From Polytrichum commune (lineage: Eukaryota; Streptophyta; Polytrichopsida; Polytrichales; Polytrichaceae): a stretch of 64,000 nt of DNA. Under the pieces are notes generated by a model. The model ran no database searches and was not told the origin of the DNA. It worked only from the letters and a program-made list of their open reading frames with translations. The stretch is from the NCBI GenBank assembly GCA_950295325.1, contig OX485806.1, positions 38,378,001 through 38,442,000 on the forward strand, written 5' to 3'. Position numbers and translations under genes: made by a program. Positions 1 to 13,541 of this stretch are shown here, piece by piece (positions within the stretch are counted from its first letter, which is position 1; each line of letters opens with the position of its first letter).

Positions 1-2600
1 TCAAACTTGAACATCCCCCCAATTTAAGCTATGTCAAAGAAATGAGGTTTCCAAGTCCCTCAGGTAATGTTGTCAAGCTTGAACAATATCTCAAATCAAG
101 ATCCGTCAAAGAAGTGAGGTTTCTAAATTCTCTCCAATAATGTTTGTAAGCTCTTGCATTGTGTCAGATTCAAGTGCATCAAGTTTCCAAGTCCCTCATG
201 TAATGCTTCGAGCATTTCCAATCCCTCTACATCAAATTTTTTCAAAGAATGCAATTCCCATAGTTGCTTAGGCAATTGTTGAAAGTTACCGTTTATAACT
301 ATGGCCTTCAATTGACATAAATGTTCTTGAACTTGTGAAAGAGGTATTTTTCACAGTTGGAAGTTGGTTAAAGCATTGTTGATATGATCATGAATCAACA
401 AAAGTAGAAGATTGCTTAGATCCAAGTCTAAACAAGAATTCCTACCTTGTAAATGGCACTACGATATTTTATATAATATACCTTGAACTTTCTTGGTGCC
501 CTACTTTGCAAGATGTAGGAATTATATCAAAACAAATAAAGTACTAATAGTCATATATTGTTTTGCGAAAAGATGGAATAAAATGAATCATTACAATGCC
601 TATACAAGAATTTAAATTGATTTTGAACATCTTGACTGTCATAATAATGAAACTAACGGTCCAATCAAATTTAAATCAAATTACATGTTTTGTTTATATA
701 GACTTTACAACATGGAACAAACATTGTCATACAAATTGTTCACTACAATTCATACCTTGGTTGTAGATTGAGTTGAAGGAATCGAGTGAACGCTCCAAAC
801 TGGAGTGCCCAAGTATTCTTCATCCTTTTCCACAATCATTTGTCCCATGTCACATACTTGGTCGTGCATTTTCTATGCATCCATATGTGTCAACTTTTAC
901 CAATGACCGCTCTACAACATATTGAATGACTTTATTGGGGGGTATCATTACTGGTCCACACGTCCTATTGACATCCCTTCATGCCAAACATCCTTGCAAA
1001 AGAAGCACACTATGTTCGAAAACATATTTCTCTGAAATCCCAATCCATCAAAGCTTAGCTTCAATGTGCTCCAAAGCTTCATGTCTTCAAATTCTTCTTT
1101 GTTACCATCCAAGCATCTCCCCCTTTTATTTCTTCATAATGCTCGTTCCCAACTTCGTAACCTCCTTTTATCCCACAATAATGCACCCAATACTCCTAGG
1201 CTTAAAGGCAAGCCATTGCAAGCTCCCACTATTCTTCCTCCTATGTCACAAAATTCAACATGTAAAGAACCTCCGGACCTACACGAATGATGGATATAAA
1301 GCTCCTTTGTTGCATTTTCATCCAATGTATCAACCTCAAATTTGCCATTCTCGCCAACACAATCTTTAATCTTGTCCCAATGGTGGGTTGTTAAAATCAA
1401 TGTGATGCCCATGTTGTCACTCAAAATATCCGGATGGAGAAGACCACCTAGTTGATCTTGATCCCTTATATCATCCAATATTATAAACACCTTCTTACCA
1501 ACCATAAATTGCTTTAACATGTCTTGTGCATCCACTTTTATTCTTCAAGTCTTTGGCAAAACATGATGCATTGTGTGCATACTTCAATTCATGAAATAGA
1601 ACATTTGCCAATGTAGTCTTTCCAATACCACCCATGCCAAGAACATAACTCATCTATGCTCTAGCCAACTCCACAATAAATGAATTTGATGAGAATCGGA
1701 TGGCTCAAGCCTGCTAGAATACCAGTTGTCTTTGCAAAAGTCTGGGATTCCATTTGAAACTGGCAAAATCTTTGTTGCACATTGAAATCCCAACCATATT
1801 GATTCATACACCGCACCATATCCTCCTTTCCCAATTTGTTCTAGGAGTTTTGGTTTCAATGAATCAACGACAATTGGAATCTCCACACCATCGAGTTCTC
1901 CACCTTCTAGTTGCAAGTCCCCCAATCTTTGCCACAAATGTTCTTTCTATTCATAGGTGCTACCATCTTTGAGCCTTTCTTCAAGAACTCTTCAATCGTC
2001 TTCAATCATCTTCAATCTCCTTCAAGGTGGGCATGTCAAAATCAATAATAAACATGATAGAATGCGACCTTGGATGGCTTGATGAATGCATCTCATATAT
2101 CACATCCCAACAACACTTCAAATCGGACACAAGTTCTCGAAAAGCCTCCTTGTTATTTATTTGGAATGCAATTGCTTGACATCGATTTTGATTTCCACAT
2201 TCACTAACCACAATTCCCAATTTGTGTAATGTAACATAGTTCCGCAAGTGCAACACCAAAGTCTTGGACCTCGCTACTCAATGTGATCATCTCACCAACA
2301 CATTCTACGATTATGTTAAGCTCGGTGAGAAGATGTTTACATTGCTTTTTATTCAATACTTCATTTCCATTCGAAATCTCTTCAAGTCTCCTTATTTCTT
2401 CCTTTTGCCATTGCAATAAACCTCCAATGTCATATTTGTAAATGGTTCCTCTTTGCCAATATGTCCAAAACATCATAAAGCAAGTGCCAATAAAATCCCA
2501 AAACCTTGATAGTTGCTCAAAAAATATTTGTAAAAGCGTCGCCATGATGAAATATTTGCTGGAAAACCAAATTGTCCCGGCCGCCAACAAATGTCCAAGG
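1..2600 (-). pseudogene. Broken kinase-NB-ARC-LRR resistance gene
   Basis: Read on the minus strand, parts of an intracellular immune receptor appear in order but in different frames. About 2590-2010 is a helical N-terminal region ending in a segment with HKLGIVVSECGNQ. About 1937-1720 is a kinase glycine loop (GKGGYGAVYE) with the ATP lysine (CATKILP). About 1645-1540 is a P-loop (GMGGIGKTTLA). 1535-1134 holds kinase-2 (KKVFIILDD), an RNBS-B-like ILTTHHWD and GLPLSLGVLG. The MHD motif is at 861-869, and LRR-like leucine spacing lies at 311-123. The rest of the kinase domain is missing after the loop. A stop directly precedes the P-loop frame. The P-loop and kinase-2 frames differ, with far fewer residues between them than in intact NB-ARC proteins. 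The N-terminal part also shifts frame near 2240. Kinase plus NB-ARC plus LRR is the moss PK-NBS-LRR arrangement. The left end may run past the window. Small introns could explain one shift but not all. Confidence 0.8.
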
Positions 2601-4787
2601 AAGGAACAATATGCATAATTCCAAGCATATAAAAGTGGTCACTCCATCTGCAAACATACATGTAACATACAATCATAGTGACAACCACCTAAAATCTCCA
2701 CAACTCACAATGAAATTATACATTGAATAGCTACATACAAATTGTCATGAAAGCGCATGTCACAAGGCCAACAAGTTTCCATGTCAAACAAGGAATTCAC
2801 GATCTTCTAACTATTTTCGTAGCTTCAATGAAATTGCTATAAAACACTTCGACACAAGAGAAAAAGGGTGTTGAGAGGAAGAGAAAAACTCCTTCAATGT
2901 ATTCTTGCTTACTTAAAAATGCATGAAATGACACCCATACCAGAGCTGCAACAAAGATCGACCAATGTCTCCTTCATTGATAGGAACCTTCCAATGCCTA
3001 CATACATGAGATGGCATCCAACTGACACAAACTTCTTGCTTCATGGTCCAAAGAATAGTTCACCTATTGCGAACCCCCTAGATCATAGCTAATCGGACAT
3101 CATGCTCAACATCTATAATACAAATGATAACATGTGTTTATGTGCTCCAAATTAATCCCAAATTTATTCTTGAAATGGCTTCAACATGAGATGTCCAACA
3201 AACTGCATGATTCTCACTTTCTAGGGCTTTCTACTCCAAACTGACATCAGATAGGGTTCATAAATTGCAGATTAGCCCAAAAATAGCTCAACCAAGATCA
3301 TACTCTATGAAGTATAAAACCAATTAGATCTCTCTATGTGCAAATCTTCTTCCATTGACTACATACATTTGATGTCTCTGGCATGAAACTCTAGCTTCAT
3401 CTCATGGAAATACAATTCAGTTACTTAATGGAGAATCCAAAAACTATATCCCTCCATGACTTCACCAACAACATAAGAACAACCACTTGGTCCTTGCACT
3501 TGGTTCAACTACTTTAAAACCCCTTGCTACGACCGTAGTACCATGACAGATCAAACTTTAATTCGTTGAAACTGCCTTTAAGTGACAGTGCAATGGTGTG
3601 ATAAAACCATTAATTAAAGCATTGACAATGATGACATGGCACATATTTGAGATGCAAAGTTGTTGAAACTTGAAATTACCATGATACTACATAATATGAG
3701 TGATGTGTTGTTCAGAAGACCAATCAGAGGCCAAATGGTGATTGCACATAGTAGCTCAAACCTCACCAATCTTGTTCTAGACACGTCCACCAAAGGCCTC
3801 TCAAAGAAAAAGGGTGACAGGCCTGGGCTAGACTGTAACAGAAACTTCGCCTCTTCAACACCCCCCTCCTTCCACAAACATGCACGCACTCACACCACCT
3901 GCCTCGCAGTACCTGCGACAACGTTCCTGGCACTCCCAAGACACGGCGGCACCTCTCTCCCCTGTTGTGTCCTCTTGCAACCATCCTGCGTGAAGTAAAC
4001 CCTAGCCGCAAAGAGACTCTAGACCTTGACCATCATCGATTTGGATAGAAAGTGAACATCAATTTGGACACAAAGTGAACAGTGTTTGCATCCAAACTCC
4101 TGTACCCTAAACCATCGTCCTCTTGTCATCCCTATCATCCACCAATGTTTTGGACAAAATGCGAGGAGTGTTTTCGTCTAGATCCATGTAGTCCAATGCG
4201 AGCCTGCATCATTATTGGTGTTCCCTATGACTCTGGTCTGAAAGTGCGGTAACCCTTCCTGCAATTCCTATAACACAGGAGTGTTGCGCGTCTTGCAAAT
4301 TGATCACTGCAGAAGCCACTTCCAAATTCCTGTTTCAAATTGCGGCCATATTCTTTCCATCTCTTGACTTCCTATTCATCACCCTCTCCGGATAGAGATA
4401 GGTCCTGTCTTGTTCTTCATTTTTTGCAGTTATGATCCGACCAGTTTCTGTGTGCTTCATTGGCTCTTGTGACAAAACTGTTAACATTGTAAACTCACAC
4501 ATGACCTCACATACATCCACCAAGAACAAGGTTCTTCGTGATCTATTTTTGTAGAGCTTAATCTACAGAAATGTGTAGATAACCAATGTAGAGAATAGTA
4601 GATAGTAGTATAATGCATGTCTCTGAATGGTCAACGTAGATTTCAACTCACAAGACAAAATCCACTTGTTATTGGCATCTAGAAAACTCATCCCATGAGG
4701 AAACTACATATACTTTTAAGGCAAGTGCCACGATCATTCTTCAATCACACGGTAAGTCACATCTGTAAATGATGTGAAGGGAACAGA
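2601..4787. other. Intergenic, no gene recognised
   Basis: Only short overlapping ORFs without family motifs. No tRNA, long repeat or conserved domain was seen. It separates the resistance pseudogene from the 3' end of the TatD gene, so it may contain the TatD 3' UTR next to 4788. Confidence 0.6.
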
Positions 4788-7700
4788 CTACCATGGCTTG
4801 CCAGAAAGGACCGCCCCTGCCAGTGTGTCGATATCATGCGGGAAAAATACCCTACAGCAGAGCCACACCATAGCCCATTATTAACCACCCCGATAACATG
4901 AACAACCCTTGCAGGGCTTTCTCTATTGACAAATAGGTAGACAGCTTTTCCAAATAATCCATGTATCAGTAGAGCAAAGTCTCGTTCCAGCTTGATGAGC
5001 ACCACTTCTGCAAAGCTGACTAAAGACATGAATCGTCCTCGGACCATTAGTCATTAGGTAAACAAGTACAGATATTGAGTGGGATACATCACATCTGACT
5101 ACATTGCATTAATTTACGATTTGCATTACATAACTTCCATATACTATTCAGAGGAATTTGCAAAAGCCATGAGGGGTATACCTGCATGTATTTTCATACA
5201 AAGTTTGTGCAAAGCCACCGACATCTTGCTCTTTCCGATGTGCTGCTATGACTTCAAGAACTTGCCTGCAAATGTCCTTAAGTTAGCCAACTGTGCAACA
5301 AATATGTCCAATAAGCATCAGCACAGATTTGGCAAACCTGGGGTTTTCCAATCTGGTGAGATTGATTGATCAAAAAGAACTGAGGGGAAAATAATTGGTT
5401 CTCATTGGATCCAGAACCTTCATGGATTTGCTAACATTACGTGTGGCCATTTTTGAGATGAACTCGTCAAGCCATTTCAAAAGTATCTAGTACCAAATGC
5501 CACCAACATAGCACTATACAGAGTAATCAGAAGGTAACCTAATTTGACATGGCTCATTGCGGCCCTTCACAAGTGAACGAATGTCATGTTTCTCCTTTTT
5601 CTTTGAGGGCCATGTTGTTGTCACATGCTTGATTCCAGCATGTGTGTTCTTGATCTCACAATATGGAGAGTCTGTTTCTATCATCATCCTCTCCACTGGA
5701 ATCCCTGCCATTACATCCAGATTTTCTTGCGTCTTCAATGAGCAGCCGTTGATTCCTGTGACTTGCCAATAAGGTTAATGAGACAGCAAGGTCGATACAC
5801 TGTTGTGGCCTTATTCACTCTTCCTTATCCCACTAAACAAATAGATACATACTCTGGATTATCACAATGTACACAACACACTCATACTCAACACACCCAT
5901 ACTCAACACAAACAGACCTAGAATTACAATTGAGGAACCCCTTCTAGTATGTTGTGATAAATGTCTCTGCCTCCTCGTACAATCTAGACATCTAGTAAAA
6001 ACTTGCAACCACAATAGTTAATTCACTTCCAGATTACATCTCCAAATTTCTGGTATATAGGATATGAACTGTTCCTTAAAATCTGAAATACATGAGATGA
6101 CGTTTCTATAGGAGGAACTTTGAGATGTTACAACTTACAAGTAAAACTACACCTCTGAAATCTACATAGAACTCATAATTGTCCAATTTTCAACAGAGGG
6201 TGTGTACCTATATAAAGATTGGGAATAGCTAGCAACTGATCCCGTTCTTCTGCACTTCCAGTGAAAGAATGAACTACACCAGCAACGAATCTGTTAGCCA
6301 AGCACAAGACAGAAGTAACAAAAGCTAAGAAATTGATATTAATAAGAACAAATCCAATAGAGAAGAACACCATCTTAAGAATCGGAGTTTTTGCGGCCTT
6401 CCAGAAGATCTCCAATCCATGTATGTGACACAATGTGAAGCAAATCTATGCTAAGTGTAGCAATAGTATCAAGACGTATTCATGGTACACCAAAGGGGTA
6501 GAAAGAGGACTTTTAAAAAAACAAAACAAAAAAACAAAAAACAACAACTAATACACATAGATATGTCATTTAGGCATCTTGGCTTACTTACCTGTGTTGG
6601 TTGCCTCCCACAATGTCTAGAAAGTCAGGAGCTGCTGCACGCATATGCAGAAATAAAGGCAGCTTTGTCGCCTCAGCAATCTCAAACTGTCTTTCAAAAT
6701 ACCTGCAGACTCCAAACTACACGGCCTTAAACCTTATAGGTCACCCAGAATCTTCAGTCATCTAACACTCGGACTCTCTTATTGAAGAAAGGTCGTTGCA
6801 TGAAAACCTGATGCGAATTGAGAGTGTTCTACTAAAAAAAGCATTCTACCATGTCATATATTAAAACATACAGTCTCAATGACGGAAATGCAAACATGTA
6901 CATCAAGAATTACAATGCAAAATTATTTTAGAAGATTGATGAAATGACACAGATATTGTTCCTGTCTATCACACAATAGAATTGCTTCATACTAGTGAAG
7001 TTTACAGAACAGAACAACATACCGACGTTGAACATCAGCAGAACAAAATTGGAGGCGGTCATAATCCAAACCGCACTCACCAACTGCTACAACCTGGATT
7101 TGGTATATTCCACCACAAGTTACTGTTTGCTTAATGTGCCAGTGTCAAACTTGTGATCTATTTAACACAAAAAAGGTCCATGGGCATATCACACCCTTGG
7201 ACATTCCCTACAAGAATCATATATACAATTGATTGTCAACATCCCCCAGAACGTAATAGTAACCGACTTTGGTGTCTTCCAATACAAGTCATCATACCAT
7301 GCATTGTGAGGACTAGTACAGCAAAGGAGTCCACATTGCCACTATAAGTTAAAACAGGTGAATACCTTTCCCCTAGCAGCACCCTCTTTTGTGAGTTCTA
7401 GAAGTTCACGGAGGTGCTTCTCTGGGTCTCCACTACTTTCAAACTCCTGCAAATATGTCACCCACTATGAGAATGATTTTCCGGAAAACAAAATTAAATG
7501 CAGTCTCCTTTGAAAAGGGATGATGTGAATGAAAGTCTCCTCTGAAACATGTCAAGAAAGCATGAAGATCAAAATCTTAAAAGCAACTCTCACCACACCT
7601 CGCATCGAGTAGGATGCACACCTATTGTGCAGAAGAGACGGCCTGCAATCCTTCCCAAAGGAATCAAAAGTCAAGCACTATCCACTCAAGAAAGAAATTT

Positions 7701-9428
7701 TCCAATTTTAATTGATTAATTATATAGATATAAATAAATAAAACTCCATGGTCTGACTCTATTTGTAATCCTAAAACAGGCATCACGAGAATTAGAAAGC
7801 CCTCAAAGACTATTGCCTCCTTTCAAAGGTGAAAACCTTGAACGAGCGTGGACAAGCCGGCTTGCCCTTATCTCCCTCAAGGACAAGCCCCTAGGTTCCC
7901 ACATGGTTGGTTGAAAATAGCCGATTCACCCAGATAACCCCCTATTATTAGGTGGGCCATAGGGTGCACAGGAAAACCAAGTTAAAGAAGGTCACCCAAT
8001 TTAGGCTAGCACCATTCCGACCTTAGGCAGCCCAACTCGTAGTTCCCATGAGATCCATGGTTAAGGCCTTGGGTTTAAGCCACCCAAGCACTATCCATAA
8101 CCACTACGAAGGTGATGTTTAAAGCATAGTTCAACCTGTAACCAAGGAAATGCTCCAGCTGAATTCCGTAGCATGTGGGAATAGGGATGTCAAGAACTAC
8201 ATGAAATTTCCACTACAAAACATGTCATTTAGTTCCTAACCCCTGAGATTGTCACTCTAATTTATCTGGCATTCATGATAAGAGTACAGCTTCATACCAT
8301 CTGTCTCAGCCAAGGTCAAGGCTTCCTTTGACTCCTTCAGAGAGCCTCCAGTCACCTAGCAGAGTTCAAAATCAGAATAACTCGAACGCAATTGCTGCTA
8401 TTAATGGATTAGACATTGCATAAAAATCTCACTATCATTGAACTGACTGACATCTGAGGTATACTTTGTGAGTGCCTCACATCAACTTTTAACCCCAACA
8501 TGCCTCTGCTGATGATATTTTCATATCAAAGACCTGAAATGTATATCATTGGCTCAAACTCTAATTCTAGATGTTAAAACTTGGTCCAGGTTCGAGTTGA
8601 AGATTTCTGAACCCTCCCAAAAGAGAAAATTATCTAGAAGTAGCCAAGTTATGAAATAAGCCTCACAATGATACGATCAACTCCTGCGTCCCATGCACGC
8701 TGCAGAACATGAACTACATCTGCTGGGTGGCATTGCTTGCCATGGTAGCTCCCAGCAAACATGCCATCTGATCACAAGATAACCAACAACAAAATTTCCA
8801 CACAGCATTACCACATCTGAGATTTCTGTCTAGGAGCAATCTGGTATCAGCAAGTCCCAGCATCCAGATTAAAACATGGACGGTAAACCCTATACTTCAC
8901 CGGTGTTGGACTGGTATAACCTCTGTATGATACAACATGGGTATATGTAAAGGGGAATTTTCTTTTTTTTTAACAACTAGGGTACAGTCATGTGACGATA
9001 TTTTTTATTTGGATACCATTTGGGTTTGTATACCATCCAAAGACTTTCGTACCTAAGTAAAATTACCCTACTATCAATATGATATGCAGATTGTATTGAC
9101 CCAAATAATGACTCGGGTATACAGAGATTATCTCATCTTGTGATACCCACCAAGCATCAATATCTGATTCAATTACAATTTTGATACCGGTTTGGTAGGT
9201 CCTTTGATACCGTTGTTCATATTCTATATTGATAACATGCACTCACCTAGATACCAGTCCAACACTAGTTTAAACCCTAGAGCTCTCTCCTATGTACACA
9301 GTCAAGAACAACAAACAACGCGTTAATGAAATCCACACAAATTTAAAGGAGTCATCAATGGATTAATACCTGTAAGATTGGCTCCAATATCTGCCAACAA
9401 TATCCACAACTGGCCAAGTGAGAAAAGA
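4788..9428 (-). CDS. TatD-type deoxyribonuclease (TATDN1 family), first exon not found
   Basis: Metal-dependent nuclease of the TatD amidohydrolase family, implicated in DNA fragmentation and repair. Eleven minus-strand exons join in phase: 9390 or 9428-9370 (DIGANLT), 8767-8667 (GSYHGKQ, AGVDRII), 8355-8298 (VTGGSLKES), 7642-7599 (GVHPTRC), 7446-7366, 7093-7023 ([12 protein letters not shown]), 6702-6592 (LFLHMR), 6290-6208 (VVHSFTGS), 5755-5539 ([16 protein letters not shown]), 5265-5182, and 4851-4788 ending in TAG. The expected metal or catalytic residues are present: E in GECGLD, H in FLHMR, H in VVHSF, D in ETD. The exons give about 312 aa. Family members are near 300 aa and have only a few residues before DIGANLT, so a tiny first exon with the ATG is missing from this model. 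The acceptor of the DIGANLT exon is ambiguous (9390 or 9428). Introns are 150-600 bp. The reading frame looks intact throughout. Confidence 0.9.
8903..9265. mobile_element. Candidate MITE in a TatD intron
   Basis: A 15-bp terminal inverted repeat, GTGTTGGACTGGTAT, opens at 8903 and its complement closes at 9265. The 363-bp element lies entirely within the intron between the first two recognised TatD exons. The interior is AT-rich and has no ORF. No clear target-site duplication was found, so the superfamily is unassigned. Confidence 0.6.
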
Positions 9429-9804
9429 CTGCAAAATTCACGTGTACAGACAATGCGTCCAAGTGAGACAACAGATCTGTTACTATTTACAGTACAAAAA
9501 ACTCTAATTTATGATGAATGTCCAATATTATGCATAACTAAGTAGTCATATGCAAACTCAATGGCTTTGTATACACTAGCCCTGAATCCATAACTTTAAA
9601 TTGGCACAAGACTGTATAAGAGCCCATGTTCATTGATCCTCGGACCTATGAGCTTGAATTGCGGCATGATGCCTTTGCGAAACGCCACTTGGATTCTGGA
9701 ACACTTCGTGGACACTGAAGAGATTCAGAAACCGACAAAATTGCACCACCGATCAAAGCAGGAGACGAATTCCTGCCACACCACATCCATACCAATTTAT
9801 GAAG

Positions 9805-9872
9805 TCCCAATTGCACTAATAAGGGTGCTAGTTTGAAATCCCAATTGCACTAAGAAGGGTGCTGGTTTGAAA
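9805..9872. repeat. 34-bp direct repeat, two copies
   Basis: Two adjacent 34-bp copies (9805-9838 and 9839-9872), each opening with TCCCAATTGCACTAA, differ at two positions. They lie just upstream of the TatD exons. Confidence 0.85.
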
Positions 9873-9965
9873 TTTATATTGATTATGTAATGGGCCCCAC
9901 CTGAAGCCAGGGCTATGGTAAAGCTCGCTATAAAATACTCTATATCATAAAGGTCCGTCCACCTT

Positions 9966-10457
9966 CGACTAGGGCGATGTTCCAAACCTCTGGTCCAATG
10001 TACTCCAGACTCTAAAATTCCTCATTCCTGTCTCTTCTCAGCTCAATTGCCGGTAACGTGCCAATAACTGACCTGCCACATTCCTGTCCTCTTTACAACT
10101 ACCACGATGCCCTAAACTCTGAACTTTTGCGCTATACCATACTCCTCATCGGAATTGTCTGATTCCAACTAAGACGATGTTCCAAACTTCTGGTTCAGTG
10201 AATTCCAGACCCTAATTCTTTTTGTCTCTTCAAAGCTAAATTGTCGAAAAAAGTGCCAAAAACTGACTTGCTCCATCCATAAAATCCCCATCACAACTAC
10301 CATAATCCTTTAAACCCTAAACCCTCGCGCTACAAATTACTCCTCCTCAGGATTTCCAATTTCAGTGTAAGACGATGTTTCAAACCTCCAGTCCAAAGAT
10401 TTCCAGACTCTTAATCCCTCGTTCCTGTCTCTCAAAGCTCAATCGCCTAAAAGGTGC
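9966..10457. repeat. Three diverged tandem units of about 199 bp
   Basis: Each unit carries a core like GACGATGTTCCAAAC followed by a CCAGACTCT-type segment and a CTCAAAGCTCAAT-type segment. The GATGT anchor falls at 9976, 10176 and 10374, giving periods of 200 and 198 bp. The third unit runs straight into the long repeat at 10458. A telo-box motif (AAACCCTAAACCCT) sits at 10312-10325. This is the region upstream of the minus-strand TatD gene, so it may belong to its promoter or leader. Confidence 0.8.
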
Positions 10458-11047
10458 CAATATCGTCCAGAATTACAGGTCACAATGTAACCCTCTCTCC
10501 CACTGGAAACGCATGGGACTTCTCAAACCCTACTCAACACCGGAATGGCCACGACACATCTACACAATCCTCCCCAAATTTCGAGAACGTAAACGAAATG
10601 TTCATGTCAGCAATTGAAGCCATGCAAAAATTCTCAACAGAGATTCTACTTCACCGGTTATCATACGTGAAGTAAACCCCGTGCCTGTCGAAATTCAACA
10701 ACCACGGGCATGTGCAACAACAGAGGAATGTGTTCACTAAATAGCAGGATGTTGTGGTATTTTACCTGGAGGCCGCCAAAGCTGTGCAGCCCTCTGCGAA
10801 TGAATCGTCAGTGGCCGTTTTTTTTGTATATAGGCAGAGGTGTGAAGAGAAAGAGAAAGAGATAGAGGGGGCGAAGATCCTTAGGTCGCCATAGCTCAGC
10901 TTTTTCTGCAACGCAATCCCCTTCGGAAGGAAACACAAAGTTAGCCCCATTGGTGGATGAATTCAGTGTGGATGAAGTCCTAATGTTACGTTTCATCCGT
11001 CAGTGGAGAATCTGTTCTTGGAATTCGTCCATTCTCTATCTAGAAGA
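10458..11047. repeat. Long direct repeat, copy A (partner at 63410-64000)
   Basis: This block matches 63410-64000 at a constant offset of 52952, with one 1-bp indel near the end and about 16 mismatches counted by eye (about 97%). Short ORFs are shared by both copies but resemble no family known to me. Copy A lies upstream of the minus-strand TatD gene; copy B lies upstream of the minus-strand SufD gene. The right end of the homology is cut off by the window edge in copy B. Confidence 0.95.
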
Positions 11048-13541
11048 ACACTCGAAAGGGGATGAATGCGCATGATGATATACATCCTTGCTATATCATC
11101 CAAATCGGTGTACTGACCTAATGCCCCCATTCTATGTTATCGAAGGGGTGAAGTTAACCTCCCCCTACAAATTTTTAGGGTGAGGGGTGTTAGTTTGGAT
11201 AGGGATTGGGGCCCGCGATCCAGCAACGTGCACAATAAAAACTCCTAATTTTTTGATCCCAAATCAAAAATTATTGACTTCAAAATAATAATAAAAATCA
11301 GCCTTGAAAGGTCACTTGTCCACAAAACCCATATGGAGTGCACTTCATCTTCAAGGTCCAAAATCTAGTTTATATGTTCACTTTCACTTAATAAATAAAC
11401 AATTGATTGGGATTTCATTCTCAAAGTGAACATGTCAATAAAGCATGTAATTAACTTTGAAGTCAAAAATATTATAAATCCACATTAGCATAGAAGTTAT
11501 AATTGTTGTGACTTTCCATTTGAAAGGGTTTTTGTCATTCTGAACTGAAACTTAAATAAGCATAATAATTAAAGGATATTTAAATGATAATATTTTAGCC
11601 AATGCCTTCTACTTTCACAAGGATTCATACACATTCAAACTAATTAAGCATGTTAAGCCGATTTAGCCTAATGAACCTATTAAAGCCTATTTAAATCTAA
11701 AACGTGCTTACTTTAATTAATTTTGACTTAATTCGCATATGAGAATTGATGTGCTTGATTACACTTGTTTAGGCTTTATTACACTGAGTTAGGTTAATGT
11801 GCTTACTTGCACTTAATTAGGCTTAATTAGTTTGAATGTGTATGAATACTTGTAGAAACTTGGGCATGGCATTCAATTACGGTTATCTATACTTAATTAC
11901 ATTCAATCATGCTTAATTAGTTTAAATGCGTGTGAATAGGGTGTGTTAAAATCCAAGTTTGAAAATTTTCAAGAATTAGACAAACCATATAGAACTTTAT
12001 ACCCTATCCAAGAGTAAGAACCTACATATTTCAATAGAAATTCAACATCTCAACTTTGACCCACATATTGTAATGAGTTGCCTCAAAATATGTAAATTGC
12101 AGTACCAATAGGATCACTCAATTTTGGAAGAAGGAGAAGAACTCCGGTCCATGTAGAGAGGGGCCGGAGTGAATAGAGTGTCTGTTCGTAGGACATCCTT
12201 GGCCATACCCTAGGGTAGTGGCGTTGGATGTAATACTACTTCACCCAATTTTGGACACTAATGCAACTTGCTTAGGGCTAGACACCCATTCTTTTTGAGC
12301 TTTCCACTCATCACTAAAGTAAGGAGGTTTAGTAAAAATCCAAACCCCATACTCGTGATTAACTTATTTCAAGTGGTTCCCTCTAGATTAATTTTGGGTC
12401 CTTGGTGTCATTTATGAGGTTTGATATTAGAAAATGGTATGATGTAGTTGCCAGATTACATTTTCACCTTAGGTTGTGCCCTTAATTAAATATGCATACT
12501 AAGTAGTCCTATTAGTATGAGTGGAAAATGAGCTTGGAAATTATTAGCTTGGGCTACACTAATTTACTAGTCAAGATGGAACCAACTTGGGTCTATTTAT
12601 GGGCTTGTTTCTAATTGAAAAGCGATATGGTTCCATGCAAGAAGCAGGGCTCCAATGGCATATTGTAGAGGTGATTTAGTGAGCAATTTCATTGTACTAT
12701 TTTTTTGTTTTTTGTTTTTTTGGAGGTAATAGAAAAAAACACCTTGCATCTTCATAGAGAATTCTGATCAATGCATTGAGTACTAATTATAGGGAAAAAT
12801 TAGCACAAAGTAAAGTAATTAATAATTTTTATTTTTTTAGAAAACCAATAAATGCGGCTCACGCTATTTTTCTACTAGAAACTTAGTGTGGGTTGAAAAT
12901 TAACGTGGCCCACATTAATTCTCATTATGAGAATTAGTGTGGGCTCTAAAAAAATTGTGTGGCCTATGGTATGAGGACCAATTAGTGTAGATGCCATGCT
13001 CCATAGTTGTATAAGTATATAAGTACACTAAATATTGTATTTAGTGTCACCAATTCTATTTGTCTTGTTAAATCTAATAGTAAACCGCATGTGTAGTTCA
13101 TGTATATTAAATGTACACTGCCCGTGTAGTGTCACCAATACTAAAATGTAAACCTAACTTTATTTGTCATTCCTTGTAAAATTTGTGGACATTATAGATT
13201 TACAATGTTGCAATTACTAGCACTTATTAAGTGACTATTCATCCAAATTTCAATCATCCATGACAATATTTCATGACAAAGATGTTAGGATGCAGAATAT
13301 ACCAGCTATGTTTCAAAAATTGGCATGGATTTCATCCAAATGTCAATCATCCATGACAGTAACTGGTAAACCTATTCATAAAAAGTTGTCATTAGATGAC
13401 CATAAAATACCATATGACACTAAATACAATTCTTTAGTGCAGTGGCCATGATTTGGGACCTGGAATAGACACATGGGAGTCGCCCTCTCCCCTTTGCAAA
13501 AGAGTCGTCTCTCTCGCTAGTCCTGTGTTTCCCTCAACCAG
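11048..13541. other. AT-rich intergenic stretch without a gene
   Basis: No ORF with family resemblance. Low-complexity TTAATTAGGCTTAATTAG-like motifs recur around 11640-11930. A near-perfect hairpin has 17-bp arms at 12908-12924 and 12928-12944 (one G-T-type mismatch, 3-base loop). The start of the plus-strand gene at 13542 marks the right limit, and its promoter should lie within the last few hundred bases. Confidence 0.6.

Noticed and set aside
9797-9985. 62-aa minus ORF as the missing TatD first exon
   Set aside because: It shows no TatD N-terminal pattern and covers the 34-bp tandem repeat; the true first exon should encode only a few residues.
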